This document shows, piece by piece, positions 35,412-48,348 of a stretch of 64,000 nucleotides of DNA. Every line of letters begins with the position of its first letter. Within the stretch, counting starts at the first letter, position 1. The DNA lies in the NCBI GenBank assembly GCA_947311845.1, contig CAMZMU010000111.1, positions 9,304,626-9,368,625 on the forward strand, given 5' to 3'. Source of the stretch: Poa pratensis (Eukaryota; Streptophyta; Magnoliopsida; Poales; Poaceae). The notes under the pieces were generated by a model. The model ran no database searches. It was not told where the DNA came from and worked only from the letters and a program-made list of their open reading frames with translations. A program made the position numbers and the translations under genes.

Positions 35412-37525
35412 CTAATTCACACTCACTAGACTAAGATGATGCACATCACTAGGTACATCTGCCATGTGCTTGTTCATACTGTGCCATACTGAATATATTT
35501 TCTCAGCGTCATGATGCCTTGTATCCGCTGACACAAACTTAAAACCCTCAACCCCTCCTACATCCACAAAACTCCAACCGGTCTCCTTTCTTAAACCGTC
35601 TCTCTTCATGTCAACCCTAATCTTTGCAGAGTCTTTCCATCTCCCAACCGATGCGTAGATATTTGACAAGGAAACTCTCCATATATCACTATCGGGTTCC
35701 AAGACTAGCAATTCTCTAGTAGCCTTTTCTGCAAGATCAACATTCCCATGAAGCTGGCAAGCAGCCAGCAGAGGTCCCCAAATGGATGAGTTGGGAGGAA
35801 CAGGCATATCTCTGATAAATTCTTCTGCCTCCGTAAATCTCCCAGACCTTCCAAACAGATCCACTACACAAGCATAATGATCCATGCAAGGCTCAATGCC
35901 ATAGTCCCTTCTCATGCTTTCGAAACACCTGTATCCTTCTGAAATCAAACCAGAGTGACTGCATGCAGATATCACATTCAGAAACGTGATAGCATTGGGA
36001 GTATGTGCTCCAACATCCGTCAGCTGGTGGAAATACCTTAGAACTGAATGACCATCTCCATGTAGCCCATAAGCATTGATCATCGAATTCCAGGAAACAA
36101 GGTCCTTAACATCCATCTGCCTGAAGATCTGCTCAGCGGAATCAATTCTTCCTAGCTTTGCATGCATGCTTATAAGAGAATTGCAGATCGAGACATCATT
36201 CACAAATCCATGTTTCTCAATGTATCCATGGAGCATCTGCCCTTGCAGCAGCAATCCAGCATTGGAGCATGCCTGAACTACGCTCAGGACAGTGACGAAA
36301 TCAGGCACAAGCCCACCGCCACCACCACTATGAAGAGTGCTGAAAAGATCTAAGGCTTCATTTAGACGATCACTCTTGGCAAGACATGATATCATGGTGT
36401 TCCATGAAACAATATCTTTAACTTTCATGCCTTTAAACACTGAGTGTGCAGCGTCAACTTTCTCAAATCTAGCATACATGCCCATGAGGCAGTTTTCAAT
36501 GCTGATTCTTGGGAGAGCACTCAATTTAATCAAGTGTGCATGGATTTCTCTCCCATAAAGCAGGGATCCTGAAACTGTGCAGCCGTAAATAAGCGCGCCA
36601 AGAACATCAGCATTAGAGCACACGTTCCCTCTCCTGAGGTACAGATCCTCGAAAAGCAGTGCAGCCTCTTCAATTAAGCCATTCTTCGCATACATCATGA
36701 TGAGAGAATTCACCACCGAAACATCGTCCTCAAGCCCAAATCGAGCAACAAGAGCGTGCACCGGACTGAACAATCCCGAGTGGCCCATCAAAGAGCACGC
36801 CTAAATAACACTCAACATGGTAACATTGTTGGGAAGGACACCATCTTCCAGCATCATGACGAACACCTGAGAGCCTCTGCTAGCAACCCATTGAGCACGC
36901 ACCCTGAGATAACCGCAGTCCAAGAAACAACATCCCTGCAAGCAAATCGGAGAACCAGCCTCCGAGCGCTGACCGCATCCCCTACCTTGGCGTACATATT
37001 GATCAACGAGCCAACCACAAACGGGTCGGCGCAGAACCCATTCGTCACAAGGTAGCCATGCACCATCCTCCCCAGCCACTCGTCCTTGGCGAGTCCACAG
37101 GCCTGCAGGAGCGCGGCCACGGTGAACTCGTTGGCGCGGACGGCGCCGTCGTCCTCCTCGTGCGCGTCCTGCGCCAGCATGTCCACGAAGGCGCGGAAGG
37201 CGTCCAGGGGCGCGCCGAGGCGACAGTGGAGCGAGATGAGGGTGGAGTAAGTGGCGGCGTCACGGCGCGGCATTTCGTCGAGCAGGTGGAGCGCGTGGGG
37301 GTGGAGGCCGCATTGGAGGTAGGCGTGAAGGAGGGCGTTGGACGCGGTGAGGGGCTGGGAAGAGTGGAGCTCGCCGGACTTGAGGAGGACGGCGTGGAGC
37401 GCCGTGATGAGCGGCGCGTCGCGCCTCCCTGCGGCCCCACGAAGGAGGACGACGGCGGCGGGAGCGGTGGTGGTGCCGGTACGAGTTGGGGGCGGGGGCG
37501 AGGAAGGAGTGGAGAGCGAGAGCAT
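35412..37525 (-). pseudogene. Pentatricopeptide repeat protein, PLS class with E/E+ end, frameshift and nonsense
   Basis: Intronless, as most plant PPR genes. Start at 37525 (MLSLSTPSSPPPP, Ser/Pro-rich, a possible organelle targeting peptide). About a dozen PPR motifs follow, recognisable by phrases such as NALLHAYLQCG, SLINMYAKVGD, RDVVSWTAVISG, KDIVSWNTMISCLAK and NSLISMHAKLGRIDSAEQIF. The C-terminus has E (SSIWGPLLAACQLHGN, LSNIYASVGRW) and E+ (DTRHHDAEKIYSVWHSM) motifs, without a DYW domain. Such proteins usually work in RNA editing or processing in plastids or mitochondria. The frame breaks at about 36864-36870 (one G missing, AGGGTG to AGGTG), and 60 bases later CAG has become TAG (36803-36801). 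Repaired length would be about 705 residues. The cut lies between repeats, so the 459-codon C-terminal part is open. Confidence 0.85.
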
Positions 37526-39033
37526 CGGAGCTGAGCAGTGAATGGATTACTTCGGGGTTGTAGTCAGCATCGGACTGAGCAGAGGGGAAAAGCAAATGAC
37601 TTGAGTATCTCACCGGCGCCACTAAAAAACGCTACATTACTAACTATATGAAAGCTGTGCAAAACGGCGAGCTCTCCGCGCTCGATTTACTGTGCTTAGC
37701 TACAGTTGTTACTGTAGAAATCTACAGTTCCGCGTGGACCCCACCTGTCAGCCTCACGTTGCACTAAAAAAAAAGGTCAAAGCGGTGCCACAGAAGAAAA
37801 CACAGCCACGGCTTCCCCATCCCAGCTCTCCTCCCCGATGCGCTATCCCCAGCACCGCAGGCGTGCTCCCCTACCCGAGCACGAGCTCGGCAGAGCCGCC
37901 GTGCCAAGCCGCCGGCGCTCGCCTGTGCTCCGCTGCGTCCTCCACCTCCACGCCGACGACCGCGAGCTGGGCCGCCGCGCACGCGCCGCGATCGAGGCCG
38001 CCGTGCTCGCTGTACGACCGCCGCGATTGGTGGTCGCCGGAGGCCGCCCTCGTGCTCCTACACCGGCCTTCCACGCCGCCTCGATCGGCGCCGCCGGCAG
38101 GAGGAGGGCATGGGGGCCAGTGGCTCCCCGAGCTGCGGCCATGGGCCGTGCTCGCTGCCACCGCCGTCTCCTGCTCGAGCTCCTCCATCCGCGCCCTGGC
38201 CTCCCATCCTCGCGCCTCCTTTCATGCTCCGGCGCCGGCGTTCGTCCGTTCCGTCTCCGTGCACCTCGTGCCCGACGGCCAGCCATAGGAGCGCCATCTC
38301 CCCTCCCGCCCCTCACGCGCCGTCGCTCGCTGCCGGCGATTTTCCCCCACCCGCATGAATGCTGTGAGCGGGCGCCGTCAGCCCACCGTCGGCCTGCTCC
38401 ACCTCTCCTCTAGCAGCGGGAGCCGGACGCAGGCGTAGGCGTCGTCTCCGGCCTCCTCCACATCCCCTCCAGCAGCAGAAATCGGCCGAGGAAACCATCG
38501 CTTTTCATTTAATCCACAGACGCCTAGGTGAGCCTCCTCTCATGCGTCCTCTGCTCATGTTTATTTTTTTCATTTAATCCCAGATTGGTTTTTATTCATA
38601 ATATTTGCTGCGCAGTCTTACCAGAAGTATTTATTCTCTTTTGCATTTCCGAAGTAGAGGAACTTGTGCGATTTCAAATCTGGGTTATGTACACAAACAA
38701 TTAGGGATCAATTCAATTGATCGCCAGATCGAAACAAGTGCTCAGCTTCAAGTCTTCATGGAAATATCATGTCATTAATCAAGCTCCTGGAGAAAGTATT
38801 AGTTGAACTAAATGGTGTGTGTATCAACGTAGTTGTTAGTTCTGAATGTAGTTCATATTTTGGACAGTTCAAAATAAAGCACGACATTGTATTTCTGGAA
38901 GTTGGCCAGGTTAATATTTTAAATTCTCCTCGGCACATCCTTCTCTGGACAAGATTAGTCCCGAGTTTTATTCGACTCACTGTTGGGCTTTCTATACATA
39001 CAGTTTGTTGTCTGCGAAATCACAAATCAGTAT

Positions 39034-39146
39034 CACCTTTATTGTTGAATGATGCAACATTATGCCTCTGCCTGTTAAAGCTACAGTTTAGCACCTTTAT
39101 TGTTGGATGATGCAATATTATGCCTTTGCCTGTTAAAGCTACAGTT
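39034..39146 (+). repeat. Two tandem copies of a 58-bp unit
   Basis: CACCTTTATTGTTGRATGATGC starts both copies (39034 and 39092), and both end with CCTGTTAAAGCTACAGTT. They differ at a few positions. Confidence 0.7.
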
Positions 39147-41305
39147 CATAAAATATATGAATAATTCTTAGACATACATATTTGTTTGCCACATACTGTT
39201 TCTGCCCTCATGTACTCCGCTGTTAATCCTCCTATTCCCCAGTCAAAAAAAATATTCCAAAGACAATAGGTCACACTTCATACTTTACTTAACACCCTAT
39301 CAATTTCTTTGAAGGTGTTCCTTACCACATTGGTCAGCTTAGTTTTATGCGATCATTCCAGAAAGCTCTACATCCATATGTTTTTTTTTTTGTCTCTCCG
39401 TTGATATTACAAGCTACTGACTAACTTTCTATTTCTATTTGTGATTTTTGCCATGAAGGCACATATTGTCTTTTCAGGTCATTGAGGATATGTCTACACA
39501 AGCAAATGTGCCTGCTCTAGCAATGGAATAGATACTGGAATCGTTTTTTCCCTTCATTAATTTACTCGATTTGAATATTTTTTTCGACCAGATATGCCTT
39601 GCCAAGCTGATCTGAACCTATGTATGAAAAATCATTATTCAGTTTGTGGGCTTAGGCATTAGCTAGCTTCTTAGTCTTGGACTGCAGTATTATAGCACCA
39701 CAACAAATTTAAATCGGTGTTAGCAAAATAGATTTAATACTACCAACTAATTTGGCAACATGTAATTGCCATGCAGTTGTATTCAACCATTCATGTATTT
39801 AGAACTTCCCTGTTTAAACTTAAATGACACTTAGTTTGGATTTGTGATAACGAGCCTTCACAAATGTCTCTTGAGTGTTCGATGATTTTTGTGTCATACC
39901 TGAGGTTATGAGCTCTTACAAGTGATTATTCATTCATATTTACGAGTGCTCTCTATTCATATTTACGAGTGCTCTCTACCTATCCACTATGTCTCCTTAT
40001 TGTGCTGATTGCATTTCTAATGAAAAGTTGCAGTACAGCTATAGTTTACTTTCCTACTTCTTTAATAGTTGGAGATTATCATCTCTCATATTTCATTCTC
40101 TAAACTTCTGACAGATGGCAGCCAGCTTTATGTTTACTCTTTCCGTTGAGAGTTAAGATGGCTGACCAATGTTGTTTTATAAATATGACACTATGTTCGT
40201 ATATGTCTGAAAGACATAGATGATGATTGTGTCGGCTTTCCAATTGTGTCAGCCCCTATAAATTTCATTCGCAAATCTGTATTTTATGCTTTTCCTAAAC
40301 CTTCTGTTTCTGTTTCAGTAAATCCCATTTACCTGTTCCTACCTCTTAATGATTTGGCTATTCTCTCTGATTTTCACAGCAGGAATGCAGACTGATTTGG
40401 TAAAAAATTGTCTGCCCGAGGGCCATGATGGAAGGTCACAGTACGCCTCACATGGATTTGGGAGAGCATGAACAGAGATAAGGAAATGTACGAGCTGGTC
40501 TTCTTTTCATTGACCGGCAGGTATGTACCATTAGTTGGCACAGCAGAATGCCTATCTATTCCCAATCGTTTACATCATGCTTATCAACAATATATAGATG
40601 TGTGCTTTGCCTTTACTTAGCTATACTTTGCTACAATTGTTGGCAGCTGATAATATTGATTCATTCGTTTCCACACAGAGAAGAACTGACGCATACATCA
40701 ATGAACATCTGTGTTTTTAGGAAACATGCAGTATAGAACAATGTCGATGCTGGATTATTAAGATGTTTTCTGTATGTGTCCTCTTATAATAGCCTTCTAA
40801 TTGCTCTTTTCTTGAGGCTACAAAGCAACTTGCCTCTTTTTAAATGGTGCAAAAATCTGAACAATGGCCTACCAAGTAGGATTATCTGACGTTTTCATCA
40901 CTTGGCTGCCACTGCCGTACTCTTAAAGTTTCATTTAGGTGTATTTGAAATTATTTTGTAACCAGGTTTGGTTCATGTTCATTGTGCCAAATAACATTCA
41001 TGAATTCCTTACAGTATAGTACCATCATGGAAAAAGGGTTGGTTTTTCAGTATAGTAATCCACTAATCCCCACACTAAGAGAACAAGCATTAACACCCTA
41101 CCCCAATCCACCGCAATAAGCCTCCCGCACGACACTAATTGTGTAACTAAGAAAGCAAATCGCTTTGTACTCTTTCCCCTTATCTTCTCTTGCCTGTTCC
41201 TCCATAAGCACTTCAGATTTGGTCGTCTTTTTTCCCTGTATGCAGTATATCATAAACCGCTTAATCATTGCTTAACTATCTCTCATATCTGCCTCTTGTG
41301 TGCAG

Positions 41306-43895
41306 GACGTTGCTTCGATTCATCAGTTGTTGCTTCACGTTTTGCTTGGTGAGAGGTGGTTTTCTGTCGTCCGTGTATTTTTCTCCATGAAACAAATATG
41401 CTGCAGTGGTGACTTGATGCATCAACTACTAAGCACTGTTGTTGACGATGCAATCAGTATGTTATACAAACGTTGTTGGTTATTATGTTGTAGCTGTGAC
41501 TAATCAAACTGACAATGATTAATTATGTTTCGTACGTGCTAGCATCCATTTCCATGAACTGTATAGCCTTTGCATCTGGTTGACATATTACTACATCAGA
41601 ATTACTCCATCCTGCTTGCATTTTCTTAAATTAGTATTAATAATTGAAACTTAACAAAAACGTTTATGAACCCATATGAGACATTCTTCAGTTACTCTCC
41701 TCCTGGTCCCATTCTGAAAAGGTTTTGGAAATTGATGCATTCATATGATAATTAATGTTTTTCCTAGCTTGCTAGCTACCACCTCTTTTTTATTTCTCCA
41801 GAAAGCCAGCAAAAAGGTCATTGCTGCTTCACAATTTCATAAGCAACGTAGGTGAAATAGCAACAAAATTATTTGTTTCTACATCATATTAGCAGTATTA
41901 GCATATATTTTCATATATTAGTTTCTTCACATGAGCTGACGCACCCTTTTCATTTGAGAATAATGATATTTTTAATAGACTGCACGATCTTCGTACTCCA
42001 AGTTAGCATCCGGTGTTACAATTTAAAAAATATAAAATCAAATTAATCATGTTGTTTTCATTAGTTCTTGCCACAGCTGAAGTTTGTGCAGCTATCTAAC
42101 TGTGGAAAGCAATGCAAGCTACCAGGAGTTATTCTCCAAAATTATTGTCTGTCCCTGCATATTAGGTTTATTTGGATGCTTATTCTTTTCTTCCAGTTCC
42201 CTTTTCTTTGCTGCCATAAGAGAGTACTCACTTTCTTCTACTGTCTTATTACCATAAACTAAATGCACTTTATTCCAAAATTAATGCCATGACCTCTAAG
42301 TGAAAGTGTTAATGGTTATTATTCCTCGATTCATGAACACAGCTTCCATATGCAAGCACCCATGTTTTATACTGACATGTTTCTTAAAATGAATTAAAAT
42401 ATTTTTCTGCTATGATCTATGGTTGATTTGATGTGCTAACCATCAGATTTTATGGCTTTGGATGCCAAATCAATTATGTTTCGTCACTTGCTGTACTAAT
42501 ATTCGCGTACGTGGTTGCGAAAGGAATAAACCATTTTATATTATTTAGTTCCAAATGGTTCTACTTATGTATTCCGACTGCAATGAATAATTGAATATTG
42601 CAACGAATGGCTCTGTTTACATATGCTGTATGCTTTTCCTTTGATTCCAACTTAGATTTATTGCACTATCTTTTACGTCATCATATTTCATCCGTTCAAA
42701 TTTGTTCTTCTTGCAGGTAGCTCTGCTCCTTTCCCTGCTGCTATTAGATCTTTGGAAAGGAGGCATCCAGGCCTGAACTGTGTAGCATGAGTGAAACTTT
42801 CAGCTATCCCACGGGTATGAGGATCACTGAGAAATTTAGAGTGTATAGTTTTCTGGTTTTAATTGCAGTACTGCAATGCATCACAAGATCAAAAATAAGT
42901 ACACAAAATCATCTTATTTGATTTTAAACCAACGATTTTTGATCGTTTGTGCTCCCATTTTAAGTAAGTATGCATGCATTTTATGACAACAGGATGACCG
43001 AGAAAGTTAAGAGTATATAGTACAATTTGGTAGGGCATTGAGTTAGCATGTCAGGTCGCTTGCCAGCGTCCGTGCCCCTTAGCTTTTAATTAATCCCTAA
43101 GATAACATAGTTTTTCTGCAGCAACGAGCCAGACCAGAGTCATACGGGGATGCGGCAACGAAGTACTGAGCAAACAGGTAGGCTAAGCTAGGATTGCATG
43201 CTATGTTTATTCTATTGTAAATTGTCATCCATCTGCTCTCCTTTGGGTTAGTGTTCCCTCCGTGAAGCTGGAGAGCTACTCTGTCGTGCAAATTTAATCT
43301 ATTTGAAGTCATACAGTCTTTTAAAAAGTAATATTTAGGTACTAATATCATCCGCCAAATTTGGACTTCTAATTCAGATAAGTTGTCTTCAGCAATTTAG
43401 CTCCGCCTTCACCAATATAGATGATTATTATGAAGAAATTTGTTGTTTTCCTTTTAATTTGCACGTGTTAAATACAATGGCGTTGACTATGTAGGTACGA
43501 GGTTCCTTGACTCAATTTTTCACGCTGCATTTATATTGGTAGACTCAGTTCTTAGTTATTCTTTTTTATTCTGCAGGTTTTCCAACATGTTTGGCTCCAA
43601 CAAATTCTTAATTGGAATTTTGATAATGTAAAGTGTCGAGTAACCATTTACCGAAAGTGTCACTAAACATCACATCACATATTCTTTCTACCTTCAGGTT
43701 TGTGAAGAGGATGAAAAATATCTTGCTTGGTGTTCCAACAAGATATTGGATGGCAAAGAAAATCTCGACGCTGCTGATGTCAGTTGCTATCTCTGGATTT
43801 CATCTGTTCGGTGCATCTATTTCATCAATTCTGACACCCTCTGGAGTTTGGACAGCGGCTGCCTGGACCAATTTGGCAGCACTCTTTCATATCAG
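41306..43895 (+). pseudogene. Exon-like fragments of an unidentified multi-exon gene inside Helitron A
   Basis: Segments with splice signals at both ends are 41306-41348 (DVASIHQLLLHVLL), 43122-43177 (TSQTRVIRGCGNEVLSKQ), 43577-43627 (VFQHVWLQQILNWNFDN) and 43698-43895 (starts VCEEDEKYLAWCSNKILDG). The last three keep one open frame across their junctions (56, 51 and 198 bases, with matching phase). 42717-42787 (SSAPFPAAIRSLERRHPG) also looks like an exon but runs into a stop. I do not recognise the family. Earlier parts are missing or decayed. Captured gene pieces are common in plant Helitrons, which would explain the location; a decayed host gene is the other possibility. Confidence 0.4.
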
Positions 43896-44839
43896 GTCGG
43901 AAGCTTCTTCAAGGCTGTCGATTGATTCTGACTCCGGCTGCATGTTTACAAAAAAGGAGTTGAACTGGATATCTACAAACTGAAGGTGCGTTTGATTCTT
44001 TAGCTTATCTTGAAAAAAATCTGGCCCATCCAGGCATTGCCAACAGAAGTAAGCCGTGCTGCTTGGTTAGCACTAACATTGATAGCAGTTATAAGACGCT
44101 CTTCATTTTTTGCTCAATCTAGAGGACCAGTTCTGCTTAAGTATTCTTATGCAGAAAAACTTACTGTTAATACATAGTTTATAATTTCCAGGTCTGACGC
44201 TCTCTTCTTTTACTTTTTGAGTTCTTCTGTGACATGAGTCTACACTGTTTTGCCACCTCCAAGACTTGGAGACTTTATATCGCTGTCCGAAGACTGTGTA
44301 AGGGTGACCATGGCGTCACTGTTTGGATGAACTTGAAGGTATTTGATGATTTTAGATTTTGTATGTTACATTCACAAGTAATATATAAACTATGTCTAAT
44401 TCAATGAAAATTTGTAGAACTTCTGATTAACGACCGGCAGGACCATTATCTTGCAGCCAGTATATATTAAGATGAGCTCATTGTCTTGCATCAAAGAACA
44501 TGATTTTGATTACTTTACTCTGAAGAAAGTTTTGGGGGATCATATTATATGTACTGAAGTCTGGAGACGTTCCAATTGATAAGTAATGGTTCAGTTTCTT
44601 CTCAATTTATTCTCTACATACAGTCTTTACATCCAGTAAGTGTATTGTCGTTCTCTTCTCTTGGCAGTGCCGTCAAGCATTGCTTGCTGGTGGTTGTTCT
44701 CTGCTGGTTTAGGAAACCGCCCATACACATATATTTTCTTGGTGCTTTGTAATATACTTAGTTAAATGTACCATCTCGATCTGACCTACTTTTTGTAACA
44801 TAGTTCTCCTTTTTTACTGATTATAAAATATGATGAGAA

Positions 44840-44975
44840 GTTTGCAAGTTGCCATTCATATTGTCGAGCAAGTGGCCATGTAATTTGCAAGTGGCCATTC
44901 AGAGTTGTATCGCGCTTGCTTAAGTAGATGAACCTCCCCAAAACTAGGCCATGTAATTTGCAAGTGCCCATTCAT
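44840..44975 (+). repeat. Diverged short repeats around GCAAGTGGCCAT
   Basis: GCAAGTTGCCATTCATATTGTCGA, GCAAGTGGCCATTC and GCAAGTGCCCATTCATATTGTCGA-like phrases recur three to four times. No function is assigned. Confidence 0.5.
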
Positions 44976-45319
44976 ATTGTCGATTACCAGATTGCATATG
45001 TATATTTATTTGTTTACTGCTCAATGGATAATATAAAGACAACTCAGGTATACTTTGCTTCTACATTGATACTCTGAGGTCAACGTCAGAATAGTGTTTC
45101 ATGAGAAATTCTATGGAAGCCTTAGACTTATTTATTCTTTGACTGCATAGTTTTTTTGTTATATACAACTTTCTGCACTGACCGAATTGTCATACAAGTT
45201 TCATAATTTTATTTCGAATAGTCCGACATTTGCTTGAAGGAAACAAACTTACTTACCGTCAACAGAATTTCTCATCAAGGGTGCGGCGTGTCGCCGCACC
45301 GAATTCAACTAGTAGCGAG

Positions 45320-48300
45320 TGTATAATAGCTGTGCGATTTCGCGGCCTGAGAGACGCCCACGCTACTGTAGCTTAGCTACAGTTCTTACTGTTGATTTCT
45401 ACAGTAACTACAGTACCGTGTGGGTCCCGCGCGTCAGCCTCACAGCGGGCCGCGGTTTTTTGCAGAGAAGCACGCGGGGGGGCAGAAATTAGATGTTCTT
45501 CTCAGAAAATTCCGCTCCAGGGACCTATCTGCAGTTACGCGAAAGTTCAGGTCGTTTTTCGTAAAAGTGCCACGGACCGCCCCCTCCTCCTCTTCTCTCT
45601 CGCGAACGACACCGCGGTCGCCGTCGACGCCGCCGCGTGCCCCCCGCCGCAGCACGTCTCCGCGGCCAAATCGACGGCCACGGCGCGGTGCGCCGTCACG
45701 CGTCCTCCATCTCCGCCGACGCACGCGTGCTGGGACGCCTCGCCGTCGCCGGATTTGAGGCCGCCGTCTGCGCTCGCTTCCGCCGAGTCCGTGCGTCGCC
45801 GGCGATGCTCCGGCGACCAACGCGTGGCGGCGCCGCCAGTTCCGGGTTGCTCGCGTCGATGCGCATCCAGAGCGTCCGCCCGAGCGTTCTGCCTCGCCGT
45901 GGTTCGCCGGCGGCGTCCGCGTCGCCGCCGCGGGAGCTCCGACCGTCGGTGACGTCATCGTCGTCACTACGGGTGTGGGCTGGACAGTGGGCGTCCTGCT
46001 GGGCCGGCCTGCTTGCTGGGCGGCCCGCTCAGCCCACTCTTTTTTTTTTTACTTCACGTAATTTTTCTTATTTCAAAAAACTTCCAAAACTTTCAAAACA
46101 CAGATCCAAACAAATTCAGACCAACTTTTAAAAATATGTACAAATAAAAACAGTCATTTACACTACTTTCGAACCCTTTCCAAATTATTGCAGCTCTGAA
46201 AATTTTCAGATTATACATGAAGTCTCATTTCACACCTTTACGACATTTAAAAAATATGTATTTCGCAAATTTCCTCTGCACTGAAATAAAGTCCACATAA
46301 ATAAAATCAGTAACATCATTCGATATGACATACCCAAAAAAACAATTTGGTATAAACCATCCTGCTTAAACACATTTTGCTAAATCGTTAGATACAATTA
46401 CCCATTCATATCTTTAGCTTAAACACACGAAAATAAAAATAACACACCTGTAAATAATGACAAATAGTTGTTTCAAAATTATTTTACGGCATTTAAACCA
46501 TTCTGCAAAACTACTAAATGTCGTGAAATCAGTTACTTCAACTATATCTACCGGAAAAAAAATTGAAAACATTCATCTAAACGATCAAAAAAGAAAATAG
46601 GAAAATACTATTACCCATTTATACCATGAACTCAAAAAATACCAACATAAACCTACCACAAATGTGAATATTGGGAAATAGCTGTTAAAAAAAAAACCTA
46701 ACCAGTATATTCTAATTACAAATCTAATTCCAAAATAAAACATGCTTTGCATAATTTAAAAAACTTCACACATTTTGTTTCAAGGTATTCAACATTTTTT
46801 GCAAAATTACTAGATGCTGAATTGACTATTTATTGAACATGACCAAATTTTAAAAATGAATATTTCAGGCATTCATGTACCTCCAAAATCCTTCATTCTG
46901 AAAATTTTTCCTCTAATTATAGTGATACACAAGAAAATTATGCCAAAATTTTAACCATATTTGATCATGTAGATTTAGCTACCATATTTGCAAACAACAT
47001 AACTTAAATCTCTCTAATTATGTAGCTACACTTACAAAAATGATTGATTAGATGAATATTTCCAACAGATGCAAAGCAAACCATAATTAGAGGAAATGCT
47101 TGAATTTCCAGCTCAGTCCACTATACAAATTAGAAATGCCAACTTTCATTACGATATATATACCACAATTACAAAAAAAACAAGTGATCTCAAAAAAATT
47201 CATGATGCTTTATTACATGCACATTTCAACAAATAACAAATCCCTTTTCTCTAAAGATGTATTCAATATAATAGATGCTAACACAACATATTTCTTCTAA
47301 CCAACGATCAAAATTACATGATTACGACAAAATATGAACATAGTATTTAGACATAGCCATAATATATTTCCTTTAATTATGGTAGTTCACAAGAAAATTA
47401 TGGAAAATGGAACCATTTTTTAACCACTTACATTTAGCTAACATATTTGCAAGTAATATAACTTAAAACCCTCTAATTACATACTTACATTAAAAAAAAA
47501 AGATTGATTAGACGAACATTTTCCAAGAAATGCAATTACATTTCCTCCAACTATGAATTGCTTCAAAACTGAATTCCAGCTAAATACATTATACAAATTA
47601 GAACTGCCATCTTTCTTTACAATATGCATAACGCAACTAAAATAACTGATAAATTATCACTGAAAAAATCTCAACAAGGAGACGTTTTCTATTTATACCG
47701 TATGACCAATATTTAAATTTGAAAACTTCAAAAATTCTAACAGCTTCTAAATTTGGATATTTGAAAGACAAAAAAAAACATACAAATAATTTAAGTTAAC
47801 TATTCACGCCGAAGTAAAAAAAGTGCCCGACCATTACAAAATACTAGACATTCGAATATTCTACAAAATATTTAAAAAATGCTAGGAAAAAACTCTACCT
47901 ACTAATATCGAATTTCCAAATATATGTGAACATTGTAATTTGACCAATGTTTGGATACCACACAGATAAAATTTCCCCAACTGGCGAATAAAATTCCTAC
48001 GTATTTTTCTAATTTCAATTAAATATTGCTGTCCAAATACAAACATGTTTGATCATTTCAGACCACTAAATATTTCAATATCCTACACAATAAATAAAAA
48101 ATGCTCACAAAAAAAATGCTGTCTAATCATATATCAAAATAAAAACATGTTCCAACATTCCAATTTGGTTCAATATCCTACACAATATATAAAGAATGCT
48201 CACAAAAAAAATGCTGTCTAATCATATATCAAAATAAAAACATGTTCCAACACTCCAATTTGACTAACATTTTGTCAAACAAGAAAACAAAATATTTTAC

Positions 48301-48348
48301 AAAAAAATCACCGAGGGCGTGGCGTGCCGCCACGCCAAATTCAACTAG
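45320..48348 (+). mobile_element. Non-autonomous Helitron B (about 3.0 kb)
   Basis: The 3' end has the perfect 9-bp hairpin GGCGTGGCG-TGC-CGCCACGCC (48316-48336), 8-base spacer AAATTCAA, CTAG (48345-48348) and host T. It is nearly the same as the end of Helitron A. The 5' end is placed near 45320 by alignment with A, only 8 bases after the end of A. A GC-rich leader (45330-46030) with ORFs of up to 186 codons is followed by a 2.3-kb AT-rich body (46040-48310), the same plan as Helitron C. No Rep/helicase is present. Confidence 0.68.
48074..48263 (+). repeat. Two tandem copies of a 95-bp unit in Helitron B
   Basis: TTCAATATCCTACACAATA starts both copies (48074 and 48169), each followed by ATGCTCACAAAAAAAATGCT and ending CCAATTTG. 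They differ at about five positions, so the duplication is fairly recent. Confidence 0.85.

Larger units (their letters stand above)
37643..45312 (+). mobile_element. Helitron A (about 7.7 kb), probable
   Basis: The 3' end is clear: perfect 9-bp hairpin GGTGCGGCG-TGT-CGCCGCACC (45280-45300), 8-base spacer GAATTCAA, CTAG (45309-45312), host T. The 5' end is inferred by matching to Helitron B: ACTATATGAAAGCTGTGC near 37643 aligns with TGTATAATAGCTGTGC at 45320, followed in both by GCTTAGCTACAGTT, GTAGAAATCTACAGT-like text and a GC-rich leader (37830-38500). The leader contains a coding-like stretch (LHLHADDRELGRRARAAIEA) that resembles one in B. 38500-45270 has no retroelement or transposase ORF but does have exon-like segments. 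An alternative is two separate pieces, with the true 5' end of the 45312 terminus elsewhere. Confidence 0.5.

Noticed and set aside
45392..45952. 186-codon ORF as a host gene
   Set aside because: It lies in the Helitron B leader, with overlapping frames and no known domain.
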